Assembly (NCBI RefSeq): GCF_000787575.1
Contig: NW_012236503.1
Coordinates: 326,366-390,365, forward strand
Length of the DNA: 64,000 nucleotides
Source: Acytostelium subglobosum LB1
Taxonomy: Eukaryota > Evosea > Eumycetozoa > Acytosteliales > Acytosteliaceae
Direction of reading: 5' to 3'
Part shown: piece after piece, positions 33,697-44,415 of the stretch
Layout of the letters: each line of letters begins with the position of its first letter
Numbering within the stretch: position 1 is the stretch's first letter
Made by a program: the position numbers and the translations under genes
Notes under the pieces: model-generated
Told to the model about the DNA's origin: nothing
Seen by the model: only the letters and a program-made list of their open reading frames with translations
Databases searched by the model: none

Positions 33697-33779
33697 ATGT
33701 ATATGTATTTATGTGTATGTATTTGTTTGATTGTTTGATTTATTGAATGATTATAATGATTTGTGTGAGGGTCTAGGGT

Positions 33780-33994
33780 TGAATTTATGGATACGACGTA
33801 GGCATGATAATACAACTTTGACACCAGATGGAAGAATCGCCAACAAACCAAGTGAACCTTTGAATCCATTCATCAATGTTATCAATACCCTTATCACGAA
33901 TCAAGAGTCGATCATGAATGTGAGGTGGAAGTGATTGCAATTGCAATAGTGTCAATGATGTCAGAGATTGGTGATCCGGGCCTAGATCCTGCAC
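33780..33994 (-). pseudogene. Frameshifted partial copy of the adjacent F-box-like gene
   Basis: In one frame the leftward strand reads LLIRDKGIDNIDEWIQ. In another it continues VCWRFFHLVSKLYYHAYVVSI. Both are near-identical to the intact neighbour (LLICDQGIDNIEEWIQ and VCWRFFRLVSLLYDHVYIVTI). Between GGATTCAA and CTTGG the copy has seven bases where the parent has five, so the frame is broken. Only the F-box region is preserved, making it a truncated tandem duplicate. Confidence 0.85.
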
Positions 33995-34874
33995 ATCATC
34001 CTCTCATTATCGAACGTCTCACCACATCTGTTTAGTGATCGAGAATGAATCCATATATGTATGTATTAATGTATTTGTTTATTTGATTGATTGATTGAAA
34101 AGAATGTCTCATGGGTGGTGATTGAACGTGACTCATCCCTTTAGATTCTGAAATACCTAGAATAGGAGTATATGGAGAGATCCCATAACATTCATCTCAT
34201 TAGCCAATGATGCCTGGGATGGGAGTCAGGCGGTCTGTCGGGCCAAGTCCAGAATAAGTCATGGTACAAAGAGATACAGTGAATGTGTGGGTGTGGGTGT
34301 GGGTGTGTTTGAGGTTTGGGTAAGATAGATTGGAGGTTTGGGGTGGTTTTGTGTGACGAATCGTATTGTCTGTGTTTGTGTGTGTTTGTTGGATGGCTGT
34401 CTCGCTCAAAGAACAATGGACCAACATCCAACAACTCCTTCTCTCTCTCATACACACACGCACACTCCATGGACATCCAACAAACAAACTAACTCCAACA
34501 CACATCTCTGCCTGCCTGCCTGGCTATCAAGTGCCAAGCCTCTAGAACTCGACTCACTTACTTGCTCCTCCTCATCTCCCAATAGTGTTCGTTGTTTGTT
34601 TGAAGAAGAAGAAGATACTATTAGTATTGGTTGGTTTGTTCGGCGACCCATTGAGGCATACATTTATTCATTCATTCATACATTCATACAAAGAGATACA
34701 TATATCACTTTAGAACAAACAAACAAACAACACAAACAGGATATCTTTTATTTGTATATAACATAGATATTTTGCAAAGTTACCTTTATTATTATTATTT
34801 ATTTGTTTGTTTATAATAATAACAACATTCATTCAATCTTTGTACATATATCTTTACATTAAAGCAAGCAACCA

Positions 34875-34932
<58 letters not shown>

Positions 34933-35027
34933 CACGAAAGGAAAGAGGAAAGGAAATAAGGGACATAGAAGATTGATCAATTGAGTGTATATATATTGGA
35001 TCAATCAAAGCCAATCAATCATAAATA
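33995..35027. other. Intergenic region
   Basis: Repeat-rich spacer with GT/CA runs (about 34260-34390), a long CAAT array and an AT-rich leader before the A20/AN1 gene. The long ORFs here (34192-34766) are shadows of GT/CA repeats. Confidence 0.5.
34877..34930 (+). repeat. CAAT tetranucleotide array, about 13 copies
   Basis: This uninterrupted run is the longest perfect tetranucleotide array seen in the resolved sequence. It lies about 100 bases upstream of the A20/AN1 gene start. Confidence 0.95.
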
Positions 35028-35917
35028 ATGAGTTCATTCAATGACAAGGTTGGCAGCGATCAGAATGCAACAGAGAACAATAATAATATTGCCATTGGAA
35101 GTGGTAGCTCCGATGACATTGTTGAGAAAAAGGCAGATGAACAACAACAGCAACAGCCCACTCTATGTCTAAGTAACTGTGGATTCTACGGGTATGTCAC
35201 ATGACAGGACCATGGATATGGTAATGGATATGAATGAATATGTTATTAATATATAATGTTGACAACTCCATTGGACAATCAATGAATGGACAAAATGGAT
35301 AATACAGTAATCCAAATACAAGAGGATTATGTTCAAGTTGTTATACAAAGGAGGTTAAGAAAGAACAAGATCATCTGCAATCACAATCATTACAAACTAC
35401 AACAGAGATGTCAACAACATCACCAAAGGTGTCAACACCAACACTGACGGTGACGTCACCGTCGTCAGCAGAGAGATCTAGGGGAACTAAGCGATCAATT
35501 TATGAAGCAGCCATCTATCAGGAGACCGACACGTCGGTGCTCTCCACTTCACCGGCTTCGTCGTCGTACATGTCAAACTCATCGGTCGTGCTGACGCCGA
35601 CAAAGGCCGCGTCAGAGGTGTCGTCGCCGTCGGTGGCAGGCATCTCCTCGCCCTCACTACTGCACATGCCATCGTCCCCAATCACACAAGCACCACTGTC
35701 GCCGTCGGGCTCGATGAAGTGCGGCATCGAGGGCTGCGGAAAGAAGATCCTGTCTACGGGCGTAATGAGCGAGTCCAACCGATGTCGATGCGGCGGCATC
35801 TACTGCGGCAAGCACATGCACAACCACGACTGCACCTTTGACTATAAATCCCAGGCCAAGAACGAGATTGCCAAGGCCAATCCACAGATCATGGCCAACA
35901 AGATTGTTAAGCTTTAG
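35028..35917 (+). CDS. A20/AN1 zinc finger protein (stress-associated protein family)
   Basis: Two exons, 35028-35191 and 35308-35917, splice in phase (Gly codon split) to 257 residues. The A20-type finger straddles the intron, reading CLSNCGFYG then NPNTRGLCSSCY. The AN1 finger is near the C-terminus: CGIEGC, then NRCRCGGIYCGKHMHNHDCTF, with all expected Cys and His. The linker of about 120 residues is Ser/Thr/Pro-rich. Family members bind ubiquitin chains and help deliver substrates to the proteasome during stress. Confidence 0.92.
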
Positions 35918-36046
35918 GGTGGGCTGCGAGCAGGCCACCATCCATCCAACCATCCACCAATCCACAATATACTCCACACTTTACCTTTACACCATGTTGA
36001 TAATAAATACATCCTATTATTGCTGTCTATATTGCATGTCATTATA

Positions 36047-37381
36047 TCAGCTCTGGTCCATTGCCATCGACTGGCAGTTATTCGTTCCAGGTTCGTCCGT
36101 CACCGCGTCCTCCAATATACAATCGTCTTCAGTGTTATCTTTTGTCCTATTCTTGTTTGGTGATGTTGATGTTGATGTTGATGTTGTTGTTGCTAATGGT
36201 GATGATGGTGATGTAGTCTTTTGTTCTCTTGGTGATGTAGTCGGTGTTGTTGGTGTTGTAGTCGTCGTCGTCGTCGTCGTCTCTGTATTCGTAGTCAGCA
36301 TACTCATTCTTAGCAGCTCCTTCTGTTTATCCTGATGTGAATAGTTCAGTTAGTGATCGATTGAATGATTGAATGAATGATTGAGTGGATGACGACATAC
36401 TATTTGTCTCTTGATTGCATCGTGTATTATGTCTTTGGGCTCGGTGTATAGGATCAATGACATGTTGCTGCCTTCGGGCATGTCTATACTTCGTGACAAG
36501 TTCATTGATGATGACTTGCCCATCAGCAGTGCCTTCAAGTCATTATGATGTTGTTGTTGTTGCTGTGATGTAATGTTATACAACTTATCAATCACCTTTA
36601 TATTGCCGACTGGTGAAGCTGATGCTGCTTTAGTCGATGATGTTTCCTTCTCGTCTTTCTTTTGTACATTGATATTGTTGTTGTTATTGTTTCCGCTGGT
36701 TGTTGTAGCATTGTTGACTACAGGTGATGTGACCATTTGATCATCAAGTGTAATGATGGCAAGATGTTGATGTTGTGATGATGTCGATGATAATGATGAT
36801 AATGATGATGTCGATGATGTCGATGATGTAGATGATGATAACGATGATGGTCCTATCCTGTGTCCATTGATCCTGCTTCCATAACCATAGCCATTCCCCA
36901 GACTGCCGCTGCCACTGCCACCTCCAATGCCATTACCATTGCCAATGCCATTGCCAATACCATTGCCATTGCCATAGCCAAAGACATAGTTGTAGTTATT
37001 GAATATATTGTTGCTATTATAGTTCGAATGAGATATCAGAGGTGATGTATTCATTGACGATGAAGACGAAGATGACTGAGTAGGTGATGTTGAACTATTT
37101 GTATTCATCAAAGAGTCGAATGATGATGATGATGATGAATGAGTGATGGGAGAGTCATCATTGTCATCCAGTGATAGTATACCAATCTTCTCAGCCATTG
37201 ATTGAGATAGATACTTCTTATTGTTTTGTATACTGTCCATGTCATCACCATTCTCTTCATCCATTCTTCTCTTTAATATATTCTTGTAAGTCTTTGTCGG
37301 TGACATTGGCAGTCCATTTCCACCAACAATGAACTTGTTATCCGATCTACTACTACTACTATTATTATTAGATCCACTCAT
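36047..37381 (-). CDS. Low-complexity Ser/Asn-rich protein, 421 aa
   Basis: Two exons, 36401-37381 and 36047-36331, join in phase zero. Likely ordered parts are the N-terminal segment MSPTKTYKNILKRRMDEENGD, the short AEKIGILSLDDND motif near residue 65, and a helix spanning the junction (KDIIHDAIKRQI then DKQKELLRMSML). The rest is poly-Ser, Gly-Asn repeats (a GNGIGNG-like run) and a poly-Thr tail. I recognise no family. The conserved-looking short helices suggest a regulatory or nuclear protein, but that is inference only. Confidence 0.6.
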
Positions 37382-38400
37382 TTCACCATCTATTCTGTCT
37401 CTCTATCTCTATCTCTTTCTCTATCTCCGTCAATGTTTGTTTTTGAATGAATGAATTGTTGGGTTCACTCGTTTTTGTTTGAAATCACATTAAATCAAGA
37501 ACTTGAACCATGGTTTTCTTGATGGTTTCAATAGTTGGTCAATAAATCCAGTGAGGCCCAAATAATTGCCAATGTAATGTAATTTATCCAATTACTGGTA
37601 AGATGTATAATAATCCATTGGATTTGGACCAATTTTTTATTATAACTTTGGTTATAATTAATTATTATTGACAAAAGACACACAATCTTTTTATCTCTTC
37701 ACATTTATCTATACACAACTCGATTCTTATCAGTCCACTTCAATACCTCATTACACTTATACATGTCTGAAATTGACAAAGCTCGAGAGATTATTTGGGA
37801 GTCTCAGTATTACAAGGGTCTTGACATCCATTGCAGTTCCCAATCATTCCTCAACAAGCTCTCTAGAATCACCATAAAATGATGATTTGGATAAGTTGTT
37901 GGGTGGACGAGAATGTCGATGACAACGACCCAACTTGCTCTTCTCTTAGCCAATTGTCAGTACCTCTGACAAGCCGCCTTCAACAACTAGTATGATTAGA
38001 TTATAACTTGTAAATTATCTTTCTAAATCTGAACAATAAATAACTAGTTAAACCATATGAAGACAAGTGTCGTTTTGGTCAATTCAAGTAAAAGTGTTTA
38101 CAACACTGTAAAAAGCCCCAAAAAAGCAAAATATCTCATTTTTTGATCACTTTTCGTGTGATGACGACAACTACTATTCCTTTGCAGGCCTGGCATCTGC
38201 CCTCAAAACTGGACAACATTACATGAATAATATTGATTAACATATCTTTAAATTTCGATTACTTTATTGTTGTGTTGTTGATTGATCACCTATCCTACCC
38301 GAGGCCTCACATGAACACAGGGACTTACTTGCAACAATATTACAAATCATACTTGTAACATATACATATAGATACATATTCATACTTATATACATTAAAG
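37382..38400. other. Intergenic region containing a gene relic
   Basis: Apart from the relic at 37833-37990, this is AT-rich spacer. ORFs at 37668 and 38340 are not supported as genes. Confidence 0.5.
37833..37990 (+). pseudogene. Relic related to the locus at 54997-55313
   Basis: Bases 37833-37906 match 54997-55069 with few changes, and 37911-37990 match 55248-55313. The roughly 180 bases between these in the larger locus are missing. One frame reads SSQSFLNKLSRITIK then stop, against SSLSILNKISRISIN then stop at 55046. No complete gene surrounds the relic. Confidence 0.7.
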
Positions 38401-39200
38401 ATGAAGAGCTTTACAAAGAAGGTTGCTATGGTCAAGCAGAATGCCATGGAGAAGATGGGCAAGTCAGAGTCACAGGCTGATGATGCCTCTACCAAGGCAC
38501 TCAAGGAGAGACTAGTCCTCATCAGAAAGCTTTACAAAGATGTCCACTCAACTGGAAAGAACTATTGTCAAGAGAGTGATAGTATGTATCATTGCATTGA
38601 TTGATCACATGGACACACACTCACACACTGGAACTATCCCTACCCCCACCCCCACTCACTCAATCAATCAAAGAGTTGGCAAAGGAAGGACTTTTGTTCT
38701 CAGAGGCATTGATCCAGTTCTCGACTGGATGTATTGATGATGAGACTGTTGGTGTTGTGATCAAGTGTGTGTCATCGCAGGTCAAGTCATTGGAGGAGAC
38801 AAGGACAACTTGCAATGCAGAGTCTGCTCACACGATGATCAACAACTTGGGCAAGCTGCAAGATGCCGAGCTCAAGCGTGCCAACGATCTGAAGAGCAAG
38901 CAGGATTCAATCCGTCTCGAGTACGACACTTTGTTGGAGCGTCTGAACGACGCCAAGAAGAAGAACGATTCCAGCTCGCCAAAGGTCATGACGGCCGAGC
39001 GCGAGTGTCAGACCTGCAAGGAGAACTACGATAAGGTCACCAGCGAGTTCATCGAGGCCATGGAGCAGCTCAACAGTGAGATGAACCGTCAACTGGTCAC
39101 CGAGCTGCGTCAATACGCTCGTGCTCAAATGGACTTCCACATGCGTGCTGCTGAAATGTGGAATGACACCAACAATGCCCTGTCGGCGTTCCAGGCCTAA
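38401..39200 (+). CDS. BAR-domain protein
   Basis: Two exons, 38401-38581 and 38674-39200, splice in phase to 235 residues. The whole protein is helical. A basic N-terminus (MKSFTKKVAMVKQNAMEKMG) is followed by three long helices with heptad character, for example KLQDAELKRANDLKSKQDSIRLEYDTLLERL. It ends with the LRQYARAQMDFHMRAAEMWNDTNNAL segment that matches the final helix of BAR dimers. BAR proteins sense and shape curved membranes, in endocytosis or vesicle traffic. No SH3 or GAP domain is attached. Confidence 0.85.
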
Positions 39201-39515
39201 GGGTGTCGGACTTGGCCTTGGCCTTGGTCTTGGGCCTGGGCCTTGGTACCAATACAATCAAACCTCTTTTTTGTCACATTATACCACGAGCGAGCCACAA
39301 GCTAGCGGATGTCTTTATTATTATTATACTCTTGAGTTCTTATACTCAATCGAGTTGAATGAATGATTGAATGATGGATTGATTGAATGCCTGGCGAATT
39401 ATACAGTCGACTCTCTTCAAATGTTCGGTCGTTGGAATGGTTCCAGGTGGAGTATGTTGGAGCGGAGCGCCAATACACACACGCGCCAACACTCACACGC
39501 GACAACACTCACTTT
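39201..39515. other. Short convergent spacer
   Basis: Includes a GGCCTTG-type run just after the BAR stop (about 39211-39245) and TTGA repeats. No gene seen. Confidence 0.5.
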
Positions 39516-40446
39516 CTACTTGGATGATTGGCCGATGGTGATGGCGCGCTTCTTGGAGTAGCGTGTGGAGATACCGGGTGGCGAATCTTGGACGGAGCAG
39601 AAGGACTTCCAGGCGTCGTAGGAGATGCCGTTGAGCTCGGACTTCATGGACTCGACGGTGGCCTCCAACTGAGCGACGCGACGCTGCAGATGATCATTCT
39701 CGGTGAGTGTGTCGAGAAGTGTGCGCTTCATACGGTCAATGTCGCTGTCGTTATCGTTTCTGATCTTCTCCATGATGTCGATCTTGCTCTGCATCAGCTG
39801 GCACTCCTTCTCCAACTGTCTCTTCTTCATCTTCTTCTGCTCCTGTTGTTGTGACTGTGGCTGCTGTTGTGGCTGCTTACTGGCAGAGTTTGAGAACATG
39901 GACTTTCCATTCGCCATTGGTGGCGACATCAAGTTTGGCGAGTCCACTCCATTCATTGGTCTAGTTGGTGTGGACATTGAGATTGTGTACCTATTGGTCT
40001 TTGGACTTGGCTGCTAAATTGATTGATTCATGATTGATTGATTGGGTGAGTGAGTGAGGTGATGGAATCATTCCAGGGTTCATCCGCCCCACTTACTGAA
40101 AGATCAAAGGACTTGATGGGAGTGGTCGTGGTTGACTTTAGGGCTGGAGTTGATTTCTCGGGTGGAGAGTTGGTGATGTCGGACAGTGGCGAGCTGATGT
40201 TGTGCTCGGACTCCTTCATTGCCAACGCAGTGGTGGTCTTGCGATGTGACTTGAACAAGTTGTTCAAATATTTCGATGGCTTTGTCTGTTTTGTTTGTTT
40301 GTTTGTTTGTTTGTTATTTGAATGAATGAGTTAGACAATGTTCACTTCACATCACTTGACTTTATATCATGACTTACCTCGCTAAAGGCATTCTCCTTTG
40401 ACTCTACGTGAGACATTGATTCTCTCATCTTCTTTGGTGTTGACAT
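39516..40446 (-). CDS. Coiled-coil protein with Ser/Thr-Pro sites, 251 aa
   Basis: Three exons, 40378-40446, 40097-40285 and 39516-40013, splice in phase. The N-terminal half is basic and dotted with SP/TP sites (SSPLSDITNSPPEKSTP, TPIKS, QPSPKT), like cyclin-dependent kinase targets. A Gln-rich linker leads to a coiled coil of about 75 residues (KKMKKRQLEKECQLMQSK to QLEATVESMKSEL). The tail is short and basic. I recognise no family. The proline-directed sites and an E2F-like element upstream suggest a cell-cycle or microtubule role, which is inference. Confidence 0.75.
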
Positions 40447-41170
40447 CCTGTTGTTGATTGTTTGTAGTTTAATTTATATAAGTATTAAATATATATTACA
40501 AGATTTGTAAGTAGGATGATGTGATGTTTGATTCAATATTCAATTGGTATGATAGAATTGATTGATTGATTGATTGCAGTAGGCGCGACAACAGTTATAA
40601 TTACAAACTGTTTTGTAACAGACACTTTCAAATTTGAATTCAAATTTTGGCGGTGACAGTTCAGCTTTACTAATATTAATGAGTTCAGGAAATAAAGACA
40701 GTGACATAGGCAGTAGCAGTGGCAGATGTAGAGGTAGTCTCTAGTTAGAAAGTGATCACTCCATGGAGTTAGTAAGACTGCACTGGCAAAGAACTCCCCT
40801 CAGAAAATATTCCAGACTCTGCCTGTTCTTTTGATTGTATACTCTTACTATCTCCCGTGACTTGGCCTAATAAAGACAAGGGAATAATAAACAATCATAT
40901 ATAACCAAGTGTTGTTATCCGAGTGTTGTTGGCAACTAGATCTAGGAGAAGTCAATGGAATGAACTTCGATTTGAATCAATCTTTGCAAAAAAGGGTCCA
41001 AAACCCCAAACAATGAGTCAACGCTTCTTTGACGTTGAATGAATGTCCTTGGCAAACACAAAGCAAGCAAGTCAGCAACACCAGTGTGGTGCAATTGATT
41101 GATTGATTGATAGTTTGATTGAATAGTTATTAACAACGACAAGTAGAAGATATATGTTATATAGATAGAG
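40447..41170. other. Divergent promoter region
   Basis: Lies between the coiled-coil gene (leftward) and ARL1 (rightward). Holds the 18-bp palindrome plus E2F-like motif and TTGA tracts (about 40557-40576, 41095-41112). Confidence 0.6.
40630..40653 (-). promoter_or_regulatory. 18-bp perfect palindrome overlapping an E2F-like site
   Basis: AAATTTGAATTCAAATTT (40630-40647) is fully self-complementary. Its end overlaps TTTTGGCGG (40645-40653), close to the E2F consensus TTTSSCGC. The pair lies about 185-205 bases upstream of the coiled-coil gene start. Confidence 0.5.
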
Positions 41171-42051
41171 ATGGGTATGTCATATCATTACATTGACTAT
41201 ATTGTATACTAACATATCAATATTGATGAATGAATCAATCAATAGGGAACCTGTTCTCATCAGTGTTCTTTAAGTTATTTGGAAACAAGGATGTTAGGAT
41301 ACTTATATTAGGTCTTGATAGGTATGTTGAATGATCACATGTTGCTCGAGCACAAGACAGTTAGTACTAACAACAACATCTATGTGTAGTGCTGGCAAGA
41401 CAACGATACTTTATAAACTACAGTGTGGAGAGGTACTGACGACTATACCGAGTATGTAATTAGATTGATGTCGATTGATTGATGAACGAGTACTAACACT
41501 TATATGTATTATCTTGTCTAGCAATTGGATTCAATGTAGAGACAGTATCATATAAGAATATTAGGTTTCAAGGTAAATGATTTGATTGAATGATTGAATG
41601 ATTGAATGATCGATTAGGATGAATGAGGCGATAATATAAATTCACGCGATGTTAACATAACATATCTATTCAATCAATCAATCAAACAATCATATTAGTT
41701 TGGGATCTTGGAGGACAGAGCACGATTAGACCTTACTGGAGATGTTACTATCCAAACACCAACGCCATTATATATGTAGTAGACTCGTCGGATCCCGATC
41801 GACTGGGCATTGCCAACGAAGAGCTTGTAGCGATGCTCTCGGAGGAGGAGCTAAAGACTACGCCGCTGCTAGTCTTTGCCAACAAACAGGATCTGCCCGG
41901 TGCGCTGACCGAGGCTCAGGTGTCTGAAGGTCTCAAGCTCAGCTCACTAAAGAATCGTCAATGGTCCATCGTTAAGACATCGGCCATCAAAGGACAAGGA
42001 CTATACGAAGGCCTCGACTGGCTGGTCAACATCATCTCATCCGGTGGTTAA
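41171..42051 (+). CDS. arl1: ADP-ribosylation factor-like GTPase ARL1
   Basis: Five exons, 41171-41174, 41246-41321, 41390-41451, 41522-41572 and 41699-42051, splice in phase to 181 residues. The first exon is only ATG plus one base. MGNLFSS offers Gly2 for myristoylation and an amphipathic helix. G motifs are GLDSAGKTT, the switch I TIPTIGFNVE, WDLGGQ, NKQD and TSAIKG. Switch and interswitch sequence ([13 protein letters not shown]) points to ARL1, which recruits golgins at the trans-Golgi. The P-loop reads DSAGKT where DGAGKT is more usual, a mild change. Confidence 0.95.
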
Positions 42052-42794
42052 TCTGGCATTGTTTATTTGATAATTAGTTAGTTAGATAGTTAGTTAGTTG
42101 CGACAGGAACACACAAGGAATGGATCATTCGTTCATTCATTCATTCACATTCAGCCAGTCAGTCAGCCAGTCAGTCATCGCGATGTACACCTCCCCAATG
42201 TATGATATATCTATGTTCTTTGTCACTCCCTCTCCCTCTTTGGTCAGCCGCATCATGTCCCTCCTCATCCTCCTCTTCCTCCTCCTCCTCTTCCACAGTC
42301 ATGGTTCCACCCTGGCTATCTTGGGCCACAAGTCACAAGGTTGCCAATGCCTCATGTCAATCAAATAAATGATGATGCTACCGATTCAGTTGGCGAGACA
42401 AAGATACTTATATAATATAACCAAAATGACTTACTTGAGTCAACATGTGGATTGATTGATTGGACAAACTTGGAAAGTAGTGGATGGTTGTGAGTGTGAT
42501 TGTGGGGTGTGGGTGTGATCTCATGATCATTGAGAGTTGTGTGGGCAACAACATCATCACAATCATGTTCATTCTCTTCATTTAACATTATTATGTGTAT
42601 TGTATAAGTTGTAATATATATTATATATATAGTATTTATAAGTTGTGAACAGCAACAACGAAACATCATCATTAGTTAGTGCACTCAATCAATCAATCAC
42701 AATATTTATTAAATATATAATATAACATCGCGACAAAGTTGACCACGACGACGAACAACAACAACAACAACAACAACTATAACAACATACAACC
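42052..42794. other. Spacer between ARL1 and SCAR
   Basis: Contains the doubtful leftward ORF described separately, CAG/CTG-like and GAG runs, and a CAACAACAAC leader just before SCAR. Confidence 0.5.
42361..42588 (-). CDS. Doubtful small ORF, possibly first exon of a small gene
   Basis: Starting at Met 42588, the leftward strand reads MLNEENEHDCDDVV, is His-rich, and meets a good donor (GTAAGT at 42429-42434). I could not find an acceptor that keeps a sensible frame. A second segment at about 42120-42280 (GEGVTKNIDISYIGEVYIAMTDWL) looks protein-like. It may belong to the same gene, but the join is unresolved. Confidence 0.25.
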   Translation of the reverse strand: MLNEENEHDCDDVVAHTTLNDHEITPTPHNHTHNHPLLSKFVQSINPHVDSSKSFWLYYISIFVSPTESVASSFI

Positions 42795-44234
42795 ATGGTA
42801 TTGATAACAAGATACTTACCATCGGTAATCGATAATAATAGACCTGTATTGGATGGTGTAACATCAAAGGAGCACATAGTGGATGCAGTGTTGCATAATA
42901 CAACGGTTGGTGTGATCAATCAGTTGATGGTGCTGGCCGAGCATGCCAATAGTATCTTCACGGCACTGGCCACCGAGACCACGCAGATCACCACGCGACT
43001 CAATCGATTGAACGTGCGGCTGGCGCCGCTCACCCAGATGGTGCCACAGGTCGAGTCCTACCACCAGCGCACTCCCATCGAGACGATGAACAGCAAGGCG
43101 CGTGCAGAGTACCACGCCGAGAACGCCGAGCGACATCAGCTGTTCACCACGGTGTCGATGCCCGAGACCCTGACGGTGATCTACCAGGAGGTGTGTCGGC
43201 CGCCACCCAACCTGGCGCAGCTGGATCCGTTCATGGACGATGGCGCTAGCGCGCTGAAGCTGTACACCAACCCCAAGTTCTTCATCGATGAGTGGGTGGC
43301 CGAGATGAAGAAGCAGAATGAGGAGGCGCGTCAGCGACGTCGTGAGCGCAGGGAGGCGCGTTTGAAGAAGAAGGGCGAGAAGGTCGACACCACCGAGGTC
43401 AAGAAGGTGAAGCGCGTGCACAAGGTGCGCTACGACCCAGTCACTGGAGAGAAGATACTCATCGCAGTCGATGCGCCGACCACTCATCAGGCTCCAATTG
43501 CCATCCCCCAGCCTCAGCAGCAACAGCAGCAGCAACAACAGCAACAACAACAGGTGCATTACAACCCTGCGATGCCATATCAACCGCAGCAACCAGCCGT
43601 GTATAAGCCATCACCGATCAATAACAGCAACAGCTCGGTGCCACCTCCACCAAACATGCAGGCACAAGGCATGCCACAGCATCAATCATTCAACCAGCCC
43701 AGCAACCTGTCGATGCCGCCACCTCCCCCGCCCATCTCGGGCAACTTCACCGCGCCACCTCCCATCAATGTGTCGCGGGCGCCACCTCTGCCCCAGTCGC
43801 GCCCCGTCTCCATGGTGTATAACCACCCGCCACCCGCCATGAACCCTGCCGCCCCGCCTCCCTCTGGATCAAACATCTACAGACCGGCCAACGCGGCGCC
43901 GGCCGCACCACCTCCTCCTCCTCCTCCCGGACCCGCTCCACCTCCCCCTCCACCCATGGCCAGCAACCTGGCCTCTGCACTGGAGGCTGGCGGATCATCA
44001 CTGCGTCACACCGAGACCACAAAGGCCAAGCCTGATACCAGGTCCGACCTGTTATCGGCCATTGTAGCCGGTATGAACTTGAAGCCTGCCGAGGAGAGGA
44101 AGGTGCCCGAGAAGACGGAGGCTGTGAGGACTGAGGCCGTCAACGTTGCCGACATCCTTGCCAGAAGAATTGCATGGGCTCCAAGTGACTCTGAAGATGA
44201 TGATGACTCTGATGACGATTCTGATTGGGACTAA
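42795..44234 (+). CDS. scrA: SCAR/WAVE actin nucleation-promoting factor
   Basis: 479 residues, single exon. The SCAR homology domain comes first (MVLITRYLPSVIDNNRPVL, helices to about residue 100). A strongly basic stretch follows (RQRRRERREARLKKKGEK, about 176-195). Next are a Gln run near 250, long polyproline blocks (about 300-395), a WH2 motif (RSDLLSAIVAGMNLK, about 415-430), a connector helix (NVADILARRIAW) and an acidic tail ending DSDWD with the Arp2/3-binding Trp. SCAR sits in the five-subunit WAVE complex and drives Arp2/3 branching in pseudopods downstream of Rac. Unusually high GC for this window reflects the proline codons. Confidence 0.97.
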   Translation: MVLITRYLPSVIDNNRPVLDGVTSKEHIVDAVLHNTTVGVINQLMVLAEHANSIFTALATETTQITTRLNRLNVRLAPLTQMVPQVESYHQRTPIETMNSKARAEYHAENAERHQLFTTVSMPETLTVIYQEVCRPPPNLAQLDPFMDDGASALKLYTNPKFFIDEWVAEMKKQNEEARQRRRERREARLKKKGEKVDTTEVKKVKRVHKVRYDPVTGEKILIAVDAPTTHQAPIAIPQPQQQQQQQQQQQQQVHYNPAMPYQPQQPAVYKPSPINNSNSSVPPPPNMQAQGMPQHQSFNQPSNLSMPPPPPPISGNFTAPPPINVSRAPPLPQSRPVSMVYNHPPPAMNPAAPPPSGSNIYRPANAAPAAPPPPPPPGPAPPPPPPMASNLASALEAGGSSLRHTETTKAKPDTRSDLLSAIVAGMNLKPAEERKVPEKTEAVRTEAVNVADILARRIAWAPSDSEDDDDSDDDSDWD

Positions 44235-44415
44235 TCCACCACACACTCTGGCGAGCTGGTGGCACTCAGTCCATCCGCGCGATCACTAACTCATTTACTC
44301 TCGCTCAATCGAATGGACACATCGTCCTCTGTACAATATAGACTTAACCAATCAATCAATACACAGCATGTATACATGTATAACAATCATTCGAAAGAAG
44401 ATGGATGGCCATCGT

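Noticed and set aside
34192-34766. Overlapping ORFs on both strands
   Set aside because: They arise from GT/CA repeats; Thr-His-Thr and Val-Cys-Val composition has no coding sense.
42120-42368. Rightward ORF with a poly-Leu segment
   Set aside because: It is the complement of a GAG-rich stretch, begins in CATT repeats and has no neighbour or domain support.
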